Source of the DNA: Phlebiopsis flavidoalba
Lineage: Eukaryota; Basidiomycota; Agaricomycetes; Polyporales; Phanerochaetaceae
Assembly (NCBI GenBank): GCA_035772785.1
Contig: JAOCPU010000066.1
Span: 62,001 to 126,000, forward strand
DNA: 64,000 nucleotides
Direction: 5' to 3'
Of the stretch, positions 33,128 through 45,751 are shown one piece after another (position 1 is the stretch's first letter; the number at the start of each line of letters is the position of its first letter). The position numbers were made by a program, and so were the translations under genes. A model generated the notes under the pieces. It ran no database searches and was not told where the DNA came from. It was given only the letters and a program-made list of their open reading frames with translations.

Positions 33128-36100
33128 CGCCTTGGCAATCTCGCATGGCCGCAGACCGACAGACATCCCTAGTATAGAGCTATGAAAAAGCGGTCTCGCA
33201 GGGAAGATGATTGTTTTAATACCGTGTGTTATACCATCAAAATAAAATAGGTTTGAGAAAATCGAACTTTTCGTCGTGCTATCTGGGGTCGGTGCATGAC
33301 ATAGCTACATTATAGAGCGTGCGGGCTCGCATACGGCCGTCCATTTTACCTTTCTATTTCTAGGATGGTCTCTCGGTTCCAATGGTGACTCAGCGAACAA
33401 TCGCATAATGATGGTTTGTTGCGCCAGCTGTCTCTCGAGGATGTCATGAGGCTGACATTATACAGTAGCAAGAGAAAAGCAAAAGGTGGGCTTGCTCTGT
33501 CTACATGACGCTTTACTTCAGTATAAGCTGGGCTATCTTTTCAACAGAAACAAAAACGCACCTCTGCGAAACTTTGACTCGTAGCAGCCCTGCGGGCTGT
33601 TGACAGGCGCGCCTGGCGGGACTAGACGCGCGACGGAACAACTTGCCACATGGCGGCCCCGAGCCGAGCCCCAGAAGGTCTGTCCACTTTAGGCAATTCA
33701 CTGAGTACGAGATGACTCGAACAAATCTATAAACGAACCGCGCTCGCCATGTGTTCCCCCCTTTTCCCCCGCTGGCCCCCCAGCCTGACGCCCCTTCCCC
33801 TTGCTCACGCTCGCTTTCGCGCGTTTCCCTTCTCCTCCCTCTACCCCCGGGTCCCACCACATTTGGTGCTTTCCTTGGGTTTCCACTCCTGCTTCCTCTT
33901 CCTATTCTTTCGAAGGTGTCCAAGTTTCGAACCGTGCGAATTATCTGCCTTTCTCGCGCGGTTCTGCCTTCCGGGGGCATCTTGCTCAGAACAAGCTGTA
34001 CCGTTATAATGACTATGGCAGTGTGACGCACTATTCATAATGCGTGTGAATCTGTGCATACGTCAAGTCCGGCAGCTCAAGTTGCGAAAGTGAGTACCCA
34101 CCCCAAGGTTTCGATCGGACAGGCCTCTCTACACTCCCAGCACGTGAAGAAACGAAAGACGCGTCAAAACGGCAAGATGAGATGAGACACGACCCTCGCG
34201 TTCCTGACGTGCAGAGCCCCGAGCGGCGAGCAGGCCGTCTCGGGATGAGGCTGCGCAACGTCCGGCGACGCCACAGCGAGTGCCGCCGTGGCGCATCATT
34301 TTCGACGGGACATCAGAACCGTGAGTGCTCCTGTCGACTCCGTCCTGCTGAGCGCACTGATCCATCACAGACTCGCCAAGAATCCTATCATCGCGTGACC
34401 GTACCGCCCTGGAGCACCTGCGCTCAAGTCCGACAAATATGCATTGCAGTGTGGAGCGCCTGACCGCGCCGACGCGTCAGCGCGACAGTCCTCTGCCATA
34501 CGGTTACCGCGGCGCAGCAGGCAGGAACATCAATCAGCGTCGCGTATCATCTGGTCGAAACAGCGGAGCAAACAGCCCACAATAACCGTGGTCCAAGGCG
34601 CACCTCGCCAAGGCCACAACGTCCCGACGTTTCGGGGTGCTTCATGGTGCGATGCTTTGTCAGATCCGTTGAGATTTTCTCGTGGGGAATGACTCGTACT
34701 GACTCGTTTAGCAGATGTGACGCTTTGTGTCGGTCCGTACCTGCCTGGTGCAGCCGTCCGCCGGTGAGACCTCTCATCAGTTGATTTGAATTGCGACGGT
34801 CGGCCTCATAGACGACCGTTGCGAATCCTTTCGATGGTCGGGAATTCGCTGGCGTCACCTGTGGCGGAGAGCTCAAGGTTTGCACATCGTCGAGAAGACA
34901 TTCCCATGGGGGCAAGGTCCCGCGGGTTATGCTACACCCCACATCTAGGCCCCTCACAGTCTCGGATCATCTCGCTGGAAACCGGAAAGTCCAACACAAA
35001 CGAATGGTTATCGCGATCTCCACACTCTTGCGGCCGTCCACAGCCGTTCGCAGCCCTCGGGAGACTACTTTTGTATTCTTTGCGCCTGCAGACCTTTGCG
35101 CCTCGTTCCTCGCTGCAACAACACGGCCCGACGCTTTTCTCGTGTGCATTCTTACGGGACGAATCAAGGTTTCGCTCTGCGCCTCCCCTGTCAGCACCCG
35201 CGGCTGTGACCTTGTGTGGGCTCGCAACCTCTTCACAACTCTCGATCAAGCCTGGCGCTACGATCCGGTCATCCAGGCTTTTTCGGCGCTTCTGATCGCG
35301 CGACTGCGAAGCTGTGAATGCGGGGGTCGCGCAACGTCCGCTCAGAATGGCAGCGGTCCGGACTGCGGCCACGCCATGGACGGACGTGTCTGTCTACGCG
35401 TGGGCGCCGTTCTCGCGCCGTCCACAAGCTTCCTCGTCCTTCGCCCGCCCGCAGGCGGCAGGAGGGAATGCTTCAGCTTGGGGCTGCTTGCGAGAACGCT
35501 AGATTGTCGTGGCACCCACGTCCCCAGGCGGAGGTGGCTAGCCGCAATTTTGGGATGAACTCTTCCCAGCTGCGTTTTTCATCGTAGAATCAGAGCCTAG
35601 TCCCTCCTCTCCTCGTCGCTCGCGGATTGGTTGGTTTCCCCTGGGACGTTCCACTCCCGAATGCCGCGCCCGAAAATCCATACCCATATGCCTCCGCATC
35701 CGCGGTAGTTTGGCCTTGGGCGGAGGTGGAGATGGTCTGGTGGGGGGGGTTGGCGAGGTCCGGGAGATAAGTGGCAGCTCGGTCGCGTACCAATGTGCGC
35801 AGTGGTTCTCCCAGCTCACCCTCGAGACCCCGCTGGGTGCTCTTTGCGTCTGTCGCTGTCTGGCCAACTACACTGCTCGCTGATCTCGCCACGGGCACAC
35901 TGGGTTCAATGATGGTTTGGGACAGCGACGGCGGAGCGGGAATGGCGTCGGTGCCTTAACCGTCCTTATCTGCACCGCCACAAGGACCGTTGCTAACAAA
36001 GGCGCCCACCATCAGAGCCAGGCGCTCGGACAGGCGCGCGCTACACACGCAAAGCGGGGAATTTGTCATCAGAAGCGACCCATCTATGGCAGGAGGCCGT

Positions 36101-36963
36101 GACGTCGAGTAGGCGGTGCCGTGCCGGCAATGAACAGCCTGCCATTTCCTAGGGATCCTCAACTCAAGGACGCGCAAATGTCTGCAAAAATGGCGCTCAC
36201 AAATGCTCGAGAGCAACAACCTGGGGAAGAATGCCTGTGAGGAGGCTACTGCCAAGTTCTATGGCGTGGTCCAGGGCGTTCTGTAGGACGTCATCGGCCG
36301 TCTCGATTTAATTTATGAGGCAATTTTCCTAGGTTATCCCTTCCAAGGTTGATCTGAAATTGCCAAGCGCTTAAGCCCGAAAGGCTGGGCCAGCGTCTCT
36401 GGGTCTCAAATGCTGTGGGTGAGTGATAAAAACCCTTTCCGAGTCACCGTCGGGCACTCGTTCGTCCTTCCCCTCCGTCTCCCAACTCACTCTCCGGGCA
36501 GTCTCAGCAGCTGTTCGGTAGAAGATCTGACTAGTCCACAGGACACGTAGTGAGTACTTATTCACTCTTGTCTTGTCGTGTCCCGCCATATTGCTCGGCT
36601 GTGTCGTACAAAGATACGCCGCGTGTGGAACAGTCTATTAGCACTCAATTATCGGTGACAATGTCCAACCGGATTTTCAGTAGTACATTTCCTTGATTCG
36701 ACGGCGCGGGTCGCATATCCTCGAGTAAGGCACGGTGCTCGTCGCCAAGTCCGCTCCGGATGAATCGCACGTCAAGTATGAAGTGAGGACCCCACCGCTC
36801 GAGGCGTACGGAGGCCCGGCGTTGGGATTCTTCATGTCGGCGAGCATAACGAGAACGGCGGACACACTCACACAGTCATGCGTGAATCGGTCGCTAATAT
36901 CACGTCGTCATCGCCTTCAGACCCCTCAGCCGCCCGCCTACGTTTGCCGCCTTCGACCATCCC
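33128..36963. other. No recognisable gene
   Basis: The DNA returns to higher G/C after 33,500. An intact minus-strand frame at 33513-34031 (172 codons, Gly/Arg-rich) and overlapping frames at 34786-35558 have no motif, and their amino-acid use looks like G/C-rich non-coding DNA. A small hairpin CAGCCC-TGC-GGGCTG lies at 33585-33599. Minus-strand 35590-36255 has some gene-like stretches (ILPQVVALEHL) that I could not assign. Confidence 0.35.
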
Positions 36964-36969
36964 TATATA
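36964..36969 (+). promoter_or_regulatory. TATA box of the GCN4-like gene
   Basis: TATATA lies 68 nt before an ATG at 37037 with good context (gcaaaATGG). The stretch between is C-rich with few purines, typical of fungal initiation regions. Confidence 0.4.
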
Positions 36970-37036
36970 CCCCCCAAACCGCCACCATTGTTTCCCCATC
37001 AGTACATACAAACCCCACTCATCACCGCGCAGCAAA

Positions 37037-38424
37037 ATGGTTCTGCCTCTGCTAAATTCGTCGTACGTTACCAACGACTTTTCGGAAACCGCTGGTCAAC
37101 CATGGTCACCTCGCGTCCGCCTCAACACAACTCGCCTTCGTGCACGTCTCTTCACAACATGTCCCGATAAATCCTTCGTCTTGAGTGGACCCACCCGGTC
37201 TTCACCACAACTTCGGCTTTAGCTGCTCATCATGGCATTCCCCAATCGCTTCCCCCAGTCCCTCGCTACAACCTCGCTACCCAACAGAAAACCAACAAAC
37301 AGTACCCTCTTCTAATTCGACCATTCCGAATTCGACAGGCTCGTCTCGAATACTTGAATATGCTTCACAAAACACAGTGGATCGTCAAATCGGCTGTCCG
37401 TCAGCTCAAGCGTAAAACGCACGAGAATGCCGCAGCGCTCCAGGCGGTGCTCGAGGTGAATCACAAGGTAGCTATCCATATTTGCCGCCAATGCATATCA
37501 CCCTCTGACTGCGTTTGCCACTCGTCTCAGCCTCTCCTGAATTCACAACAACTTCAGGACTTCGGCTTTCTGGCACCAGCAGAGATGCCGGCGACTACGA
37601 CAGCTTCTGTGACCTCGCCGATGGAAGAGTCGCCATTCGAAGACATGCTCACCACCCCTGCTACTCGTGCTCTGGCGACATCGAGGAGCTTCACCTCACG
37701 TCTCCCGCAGCATCGTGGGACACACGGACGACTTCGGTTTTGCTCCCGATGACTCCCCTTTTCGGCGCGATTCCGCTCCCTTTTCCTTCAGGCCCCGTGG
37801 AGCATCGCAAGAGCGCACCACCGGTTCACGAGCCGCGTCCGCATCCCGCCCGACCATTCGATGGTCTCTACACCATGTCGCCCGAGACCACCTTGCTCTT
37901 GATCCCTTCGTCGCTGCACGACCTCACCCTCTCGCCACTCCATGACCCCATCGCTCGACGGTCACGGCTTCTGGCCCGCGTCGCAAGAACGCTCCCACGG
38001 GCACTCGCAAAAAAACATTTCACTCCCGAGGCTCTCCGTCCCGTACGATGGCGACCATCCCATGCCTCGGAAGTACGTCACTCCTTCGTCGACAAATCTT
38101 CGCAAGTCTTAGTGACGGACTTGCACTTCGCGAAGAAGCGTGCCACGGTCCAGCAGCATTCAGTATCGAGGAGGAGGCTAGCGATGGATGCTGACCGAAA
38201 ACCCAAACGACTTTGACGCCATTGAGGCCAAGCGAAGGCAAAACACGCTGGCCGCGCGGCGCAGCCGTAAGCGCAAGCTCGAGTATCAGCGATGAGCTCG
38301 AGTCGAGACGTCGATCAGCTTGTCGGAGGAGTTAGATGTCTTGGAGGAAACCGGTGCGGAGGCTCCTCGATGGCGGTCAATGCGCAGACATGGCAATCGA
38401 CGGTACCCGCCCCGATCCTTCTGA
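37037..38424 (+). CDS. GCN4/CPC1-like bZIP transcription factor
   Basis: The DNA-binding part is clear. 38200-38292 reads NPNDFDAIEAKRRQ followed by NTLAARRSRKRKLEYQR, the bZIP basic region with the invariant N-x-(L/E)-A-A-x-x-S-R signature of the GCN4 class. The following heptads (ELES...LSEELDVLEE) start the zipper. A TGA at 38293-38295 interrupts the frame between basic region and zipper; moving one base restores ELES. Upstream, Ser/Thr/Pro- and acid-rich segments in shifting frames (FGFLAPAEMPATTTASVTSP, MEESPFEDMLTTPA, TDDFGFAPDDSPLFG, DGDHPMPRKYVTPSSTS) suit an activation domain. PRKYVTPSxTSR is also seen in basidiomycete GCN4-like proteins. The family activates amino-acid biosynthesis genes under starvation and is often controlled by upstream frames; frame noise here prevents judging that. 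The start at 37037 and the end are provisional. Confidence 0.75.
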
Positions 38425-39769
38425 GCAGCTCGGCCTAGAGCGTCATCGCGACGGAACGTTTTCATATCTTATTCATTGTTTATCTCGCTTCAGACCGTCG
38501 CTCAGTATCTGATGACGGCCTTCAGTGTCTTACTCCGTTTATATCTGCATCATCATCATTCCCCACCGCACTTGCCTTAGGAGTATCGTCGCACCCATTC
38601 CCAATCGCACAACATGAAGTTGCTGTCTCGTGTCCTGTCTCAGTACTCCTCATATCGGTTCTATCCGGTTTAAGCGTCGTTTGTGCTAGCTGTTACGCAT
38701 CAGTCTCTCTATGTCCATGCACGGTATGTTTCGTCACCCCGCAGGTTTTGCGTCACGAGGATGAATTGTGAATTTCCTGTTGTCAATACCTGGGTGTGAT
38801 ACTCCTTGAATGATTTTACTTGACCGCAACGACCTTGAGCTTGGACCGCATTGCAATGAAGTGAGAGCATTCCGCCGAAATACGTTGTTGACTTGGCTGA
38901 CATGATGTGCACGGTTCTGTGGGAGTGTAGATATTTTGATCGCGTTCACTGGCCCATGATGGACCACGAGCCAGGGCTTCCCCAGACCTTATTCCTCACA
39001 TACCACGCACCACGTCCAACAACTTACTCGCTCCGCACAGCTCACCACATATCACTCACGCCGCCAGAGACACCTCTGCGGACACGACGACAGCGCGGCC
39101 GTCTGACGGTCGATGCGAGCTGAAGGGCCAGCATCACAAAGGCGCGACGATTGATCGTCAGCCGCCGATGAAGGCTTTCTCCTTCACGAGACCCACGCTA
39201 CCAGCAAACTTAAGCAGACAGAACTGTCATACGTGAGTGGCATCTGTCGGCAATTAAACTTTCAGGCGCCACATGATCGTCATCGACACGGACACGCGCA
39301 CCAGCTTTATCTGATGCCATCACGAATGTTCGCAGCCTAATCGGCCGCGGTCGTATCATTGGCAGCGGTCCTCTGTTTTCACAGTCGCCCCGTACTGTCC
39401 GTGTAAGACGCTAGTCCTTGGTCGTCGGGCTACGTTCGGGCCTGTGCGGACAGCCAGCTAGGCCACATCATCCCGAGAGGAAGTACATCCCTGGTGCGTT
39501 TCACTGCCCCTTCGGAGTGGGAGCCGTCCGAGTGATGCACTATTGCCATGTTATGAAGCATTCCCAGAACTCGCCGTTTGGCGTCGTGAGTAATGTCCTG
39601 ATCAACTTGACGGATACCGTCCCCACTGCCCGGGTGCCAACTGCGCGCCCCACCATCCAAGCCTCACTGCAATCACGCGACGTCTACATGGAAGATCGTG
39701 CCTCAAATACTCTGAGCTCGGCCCACAAGCCCAGCCAATCAGATCGAGGACATCCCCCTCTAGGCTAAC

Positions 39770-40690
39770 AAGGTCGGTGCATTGTACGAAAGCCTTGACC
39801 CAGCCGACACTCCCGCATTTGTCCAGTACGCTTTCATGATCGACGCGGGCTCAACGCGTGCCGCGCCGGAGACAATCATCTTACGACAGTTTTCAAACAA
39901 TCGTGTGGCCCCCCACCTCCCTGCGGAATTGCACGAAGGTACCGAGGTGTTTTGCATCAACAATGACAAAAGCACTCGGTCTTTGCGTAGTCGCTACGAC
40001 AGGTCGGCCATATTGTGACGCAGTCACGCCCCCACGAGCCTGGACTCCATCCTTTCCCGTGGACTGCACAGCAGACTCCTCAGTGTCGTCCCAAGGCTCC
40101 TGCAGGGCTATGCAAACGCTCGTCGCTGTTGGGTTTTCGTCACGAGGGCGTGTACAACCGTGCGTCATGCAGTGTGGCTCATGGCGAAGGATGCGTAAGT
40201 CCAGATAATCGACCCTAGCCCGCGCTTGCCGCACTCTCATCTATTGTTAGTGTCTGCGAGGTCGAAGCCTTGTTCGTTCAATGGTTGTCTACCAACCGTC
40301 TCTTCTCGATACCTTCCCGAACGGCAAGGTTCTCCCTTCTGTCTTACTTCTACGACCGCCTCTCCCCCCTTCTCCCCGACGACCCGAAGGCGCCTGCTCT
40401 AATCAAGGTTCTCCACGCTTAGCTCAACCCTTGCTCAGGAGCTCTGTAAGGGCAAGTCGTCCTGGCAGGAGCACTGGGGGACTCAGTCTGCTCTCATGTC
40501 AGAGCTGGAGGACCGTCCCGAATGGTGCCTGGATATGACGTTTCATGCATGCACTGCTCAGACTTGGATATGAGTTCGGTGATGAGAGAGAGGTCGAGAT
40601 TGGGAAACAGATTGACGGGACCCGAGTTTAGGGTGGTGTTTAGGTGCGACCATAGCCATGGTCGGCGCGGAGTTGAAGTGTAGGATATAG
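39770..40690 (+). CDS. GDA1: Guanosine diphosphatase (GDA1/CD39 family), internally deleted
   Basis: ADTPAFVQYAFMIDAGSTR (from about 39806) is apyrase conserved region 1 of GDA1 (QYAxMIDAGSTGSR). NNRVAPHL...HEGTEVF and SRYDR (about 39998) follow. ALDSIL and AGL...LLGFRHEG (about 40107-40145) give conserved region 2 (KATAGLRLLG). The sequence then jumps directly to ACTTVRHAVWLMAKDA, an intron (about 40195-40250), VCEVEA, and VYQPSLLDTFPNGKV (about 40290), then YFYDRLSPLLPDDPKAPALI, WGTQSALMSELEDRPEWCLD, GWCLGATIAMVG and AELKCRI with a stop at 40688-40690. Regions 3 and 4, with the catalytic and metal-binding residues, are absent: about 190-200 residues are missing. GDA1 hydrolyses GDP in the Golgi to GMP, needed for GDP-mannose import. 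The N-terminal membrane anchor is expected between 38.9 and 39.7 kb but is not clear. Confidence 0.8.
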
Positions 40691-41817
40691 ATTTTGTTTT
40701 ATGTACTGTCGTCGCTGGCGGATTTCTTTGTCATAGTATTTTAGAGTAAGATAATCGCTGGCATGAACATATGTTTTCCTGTTCAACAACATCGGCCATG
40801 CCTGGCCAACCGATTTCCAAACGTGTGAGCCTCAGTGGGTACTGCTGGCGGTGCTGCCAAGTTACAAAGGGCGCTAATTGCACGTGTCCGCCCCCACGTG
40901 GCTGGCTTAATGGCAATCGACCATTTCGCTCAGGTCGCTCCCTTCATCCACCCCAGTCTCATCCCCCGTCGTCGTGATGGGCCCATCGCTCCCTCTTTCG
41001 TGACACTCCCTCTTGCTTTTCTGCCATCTGCTCTCTCAGATGTCTCGTTTTGGATGATTTCAGCTTTTAGCCCTACGTTTGAGGTCGGCCTTAACATGCA
41101 GCCATCGTGAGTAAAAATTGTGTGCGTGGGATGCAGCTTTGAACGGGGCTCCCCGCTTGCGCATCGTCAAGTACGTCTTGCTCCTCCTCTAGCCTCAATC
41201 CCACCCATGTACTGATATCTTCTGTAGCTCTTCTCTCTAGGATGAGCTGCATCGCCACCCGCCGGTCTGACGACGATAATGGCAGAGAGCGCCGTCGCTG
41301 CTGCCAGTCTCTTCGTCTCAACAGCCCTTCCATCCTCAGAGATGTTGCTCGCGCTGAGGCTAGATAATTTTGTGTAGTCTCTTTTACACAAGAGTGTAAT
41401 CGGTATGTGGTCCACCCTCCTGCGCTTGGGCGCAGCTATTGCAACGTTGATGCTGATCTTGTATTTTCCCTAGATACGATAGCTACAGTACATGAGCAAA
41501 TGCTCTCCCTGTGTATTTATGCCCCTGTTGATTGCGAACGGTGGGGAGGGTCCGTTTGCTCAACGATGGGCTTACGCCTTCCCATCGGAGCGCCTACGGC
41601 GGAGCCATACTTCCACATTAGGTTACAATAGATTGCTTACATCATCGTCCACTTATTTGCTGCATCCTCGGGCCGAACCGGGGAAATACAAAAACCCTAA
41701 CCAAAGCCCCGGCCTCCGACACAGCGCGCCAGCGCCGTCGCCGTCGCCCACGTTTCACTCGAGGCCATACATTTTCAATAACTTATTCTCTCTGGACGCT
41801 CTCCCTCCCTTCGTCTT
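40691..41817. other. Intergenic, possible unassigned coding
   Basis: A plus-strand segment MAIDHFAQVAPFIHPSLIPR...FVTLPLAFLPSALSDVSFWM (40910-41060) looks protein-like but matches no family I know. The rest, including 41,640-41,817, is C-rich and probably the EPL1 promoter. Confidence 0.3.
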
Positions 41818-44800
41818 ATGGCCCGAAAACCAACATGCAGGCCCTTCGACTCTCCGAAATCGCAACCGAGTCACCAACAAGACACGCCTCAAGATCATTA
41901 AGGAGAGCATCGATGGCGGACCCGATCGTGCTCGATGAGGATGAGGAGAAGGCTCGGGTCGTTTCAACAGCCGGTGTCGACGCTGAGGACGCCAACGTAC
42001 GTGTGTTTTCTACTCTCTTCGTCGCTGTGGGCGACGTTGTTGGAGCGCCGCCTGCGTGGCCACCTCTGATTGGTCCATACCGTGGGAACTAAATCCATTG
42101 GATTGCTGACTAAGCCGCGCCTGCCTTTTAGGAAACATCACTTGCAGGCAGTCACCTTTCTGCTGCCGCCACACGACATCAGGCGTCCACTCGGTCGACG
42201 CGTGGTTCCGGAGAAAGAAGCTCCCGCACCTTCCGCATATATTTCCTACCCCCGATTAGTACTGGCAAGGTGAGAACTACTGAAGAGCTCTACGTACCCT
42301 GGGCGATGGAAGAGATCCTGTCACGTATATCTAAGTCGTCCGACACTGTCGAAGAGTCTGTCTCCTGTGGCTCTCGCTAATGGCTTTGTGTACTACATGG
42401 ATGAGCGGGACAAGGAATGGCTCTCGACAAGAATAAACGAGGAGGCAGCGCACCGGGTGAGGGTACAAGCGCTCAAGGTGCCGTCTCCAGCACACGCTCG
42501 AGTAGAAACACGAAGAAAGGCAAGGAGCCCGAAGGGAACCATCCTGTCGCGATCTCTGAGGACGAGTTTCGAACTTGTAATGGCCATCGTTTGAAAAAAT
42601 TACCCACGAAAAGACCGAGTTTTTACACCATGTCAGTACATGTGTAGTTGTCCTTGCTGTGAAAATTGAGTCTTACATATGCGCATAGGGCCTTGAGTCT
42701 GGTTCCCCTTTCACCGACCGTTTTCCGACTATCAAGACACGTTCGCCTTACCATTACAATCAGACATGTAGTTAGCCATCTTCACCGTTCCTCGTGGGTT
42801 CCACAACCCCCTTCAACTGCTCAAATCCGCTATCACTATATATCCCACTGGAAGGAACGAAGGATTGAACGTGGTGGCCACCCCATTATCCCTGTCGTCA
42901 ACGTAAGCCTCTTCTCCATTATCCCTATCGCGCATGTTTGTTGTCTTATAGCATTGACCACAGATTGGACGAGACAGACACCAAGAATGAGTCCTACATC
43001 TGTTTCCGAAGAAAGACCTGAGACCAACCTCAGAGCAAAGGCTGTTCAGGAAGACCCGTGCCTCAGCAAGCGACGTACTCAGACAAGATGACTCGCCTAC
43101 AGTCGGAGCTCACGCAGGCTCTAGAGCTGGGCGAATACTCTCGTACTCCGTGAACGTCACAAGCAGGAGTTCGCCGTTCACACAGCAAGAGCGTATGGGA
43201 GTCAAGATTTGCTTTGGTCGACCTCAAACGGAAGTTCCCGGCTCTGGGGGCGAAAGAGGACGAGGAGCTCTTCCACGACAAAGAAAGGGTTCCGAAAAAA
43301 AGATCAAAGTCGAATCCCGGGTATGAACTCTTTTTATCATTTCCTTCCGCTACGGCTCACTATCGTACCATTAGACGTATTCCAATCAAACTACGTACTC
43401 CTCGGGACCCGGGAGAATATGGCTCCCCTGCAATACAGGAACCAATTCTGCCTCCCAAAGAGCGTGCTGCTCTCATTCGCGCCCAGGTCGAACAGGAACT
43501 TGCGCGGCGGAAGGAACGGGACCAGAGCTGGGACAATGTCATCGACGTATGTCTACTTCTATCCTCTGCGTCATCGTTCTCTAACATCTGTCCCCAGAAC
43601 CCCTACCAAGCGCCTCCTGTACCATACACAAGCCGGCTCTTCAAGTACATCTCATCGTCCAGATCGTCTGACTCATCGACCGACACTGAAGAGGCTCCCT
43701 CACCGCGGGAACAGCGCGCCTATAGTATGCGGGTAGGACGTGGAGGCCGGATGCTGATGGATAGACGTCTGTGTCGTCCACAAAGTCCTCCGCGGGACTC
43801 TGACGAGGACGAAGATACATATAAGCCGCCGCAAAGAGCGCTGGGCATATGACGCCAGTGACGAGCCAGGCGTTGGTCCTGAGGGTCCTGAGGAGCAAGG
43901 CCGAAAGCTCATAGATGATTACGTCGCATCGTAAGTGAATTGGCCTTGTCGCCATTCCCGGACACTAACCTATCATTTTCAGACGACTCTGTCACACCAT
44001 GACGCTGATGGACCGACCAAGAGATCAATTCCGTCACGGTTGACCCTACGATCTATATCTCAGGTCCAGATGGTCGTATGCAGTCTTACCTCCCATACCG
44101 GCTAGGGGTCCCAATGCAGAGATTGCAACCAGTCCACCCGTAACAACCAGTCCCCCCTGCCAACCCCTGGTCTCCCTACTCGTCAGGTGAACGGCTCTGT
44201 CTGCGTCCATTCTCCTCAAAACGGTTCTGCAACAACCACTCGCATGCCTCCGCCCAATGCCACTCCACAACGTACGCCTTCCGGCGGTATCATGCGTCCT
44301 CCGGTCACTCCCACTGTGCCTGCCATTCCTCAGCAAGGCTCTCCACAACACTCTCCCCCCCACTACGAACGGTGTTGCACACGACGCGGGTTTGATGAAC
44401 GGAGATCATAGCATCAAATTGTCCACTCCAATACCGAACCACGCTGGCGTGCAAACCCGCGCAGACGACCTTATGCAGATCGACAGCCAGTCTCCCAACG
44501 TAGTAACTTCACCTGTGCGACCGAAGTCTCAGACCCCCAGCATGACACCAATTCCCAACGGCTTCACCATTCCCTCTGTAAAACTACTCTTCTCACATCT
44601 CAAGTGGGACCTATGCGCATCACGCTGGTATGCGTGGCCAGGGAATGAAGTCGGCGCTGGTGTCCTTGGTACCCGATGGCGCGAATGGCACTCAGGTTCC
44701 TATACGTCAGCAGGACGTTCTCGGTTGGCACACATCCCGGGCTAGTGAACTCAAACTATTCCGCTCAGATCGCCGCTGCTCGGCAGATGCAGCAACTCGG

Positions 44801-45202
44801 AGTCTTGCAAAACTCTCGTCCCCAGATGAACCTGGCGGACACTGGTCTCGACGCCACCATAGCATTGTCGTTGTCCCTCCCCCTCAACGGCGTCCCACCA
44901 CGAACACCGTCCGCCACCGGTAACCGCTCTGTCCCCATCGGTCGGGGGCTGACATCTCCAGCCCTCGCTCATGCGATGGTCGCCGGCCAAGGACGCGTGT
45001 CACACCGAGCACACCGCACATCGGCCGCATGACGCCCCCCACCCTCCCCACTCCCCTCCGAATCTGCTCAGCCCGGGGCTGATTGCTGCCCAGCCGCACA
45101 GCTCCCCACCCAGGCCCCAGCCGCCTATGCCTTCTCCTTCGCTGCAGGCGCGCCAAATCGTAGGGGGTTCTGGGTGTGGGCTATTAGTTACGTTTTTCAT
45201 GT
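41818..45202 (+). CDS. EPL1: Enhancer of polycomb-like protein 1 (NuA4 subunit)
   Basis: The ATG at 41818 opens MAR, then NTLRNRNRVTNKTRLKII-type sequence (here STLRNRNRVTNKTRLKII), followed by VLDEDEEKARVVSTAGVDAE. An intron at 41997-42131 joins to HHLQAV. The EPL1 domain continues: TPDSTGKV...EELYVPWAMED, ALANGFVYYMDERDKEWL, GEGTSAQGAVSSTRS, AISEDEFELVMAIVEK. Then come WKERRIERGGHPIIPVVNVD, NESYICFRRRE, FALVDLKRKFPALGAKEDEE, NPYQAPPVPYTSRLF and RRLWERWKFDSDDEPGVGPE. The tail is Pro/Gln-rich and low-complexity, with FSVPSVN...PLNGVPPRTPSATGN-type sequence. EPL1 scaffolds the Piccolo module of the NuA4 histone H4/H2A acetyltransferase and stimulates Esa1 on nucleosomes. Many short introns and frame changes break the gene; the stop at 45200-45202 is the best of two candidates. 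Confidence 0.88.
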
Positions 45203-45751
45203 GACGCTGTAATCATTTTTGCAAACTTCACTCAGTCGGTATGTTCTCGTCGTATTAGTAATAGTTATCTACTGTATTAGTTGAATTTGGATCTGTGTAC
45301 ATGACCTTTATACCGAACTTGGAGTCCACCCGTGGTGATACGCCACGCTTACATAAGCCCGTTGCCGTATGCTTGACGGCTGTCAGTGTCAACCCAACTG
45401 TGTCAGCACCACACCGTGTCTGGCCTCGGGCCTCAGGTTGTACAGCTCATTCCCCAGGCTCTTCCCTCCGATTCCGCTCTTGTTACTAGATGCACAGCTA
45501 CCGCGCCTAAGCAAGTTACGCCTATTTTTACGGACTGTATAGGCCTCTCCCCCGTCCTTGCGACAGACGTCGAATGTAGTTCACGCTACATCAACAGTCT
45601 CGGGATGATCATCACAATGACTTTAGCACCGCAGGTTCCCAGTGCTGCGAAGACTACGCACTTCTGTACCAAACTTGCCTCCACCACCACTCGGTGAGTA
45701 GTATGTGCTTCGCGCCTTACTAGTTTGACGAAACGAAGAGAAACATCAGTC
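45203..45751. other. Intergenic
   Basis: No coding segment recognised between the EPL1 tail and the next gene; short plus-strand frames have no motif. Confidence 0.5.

Noticed and set aside
33513..34031. Intact 172-codon minus-strand frame as a gene
   Set aside because: Gly/Arg-rich composition follows local G/C content, overlapping long frames exist on the other strand, and there is no motif or start context.
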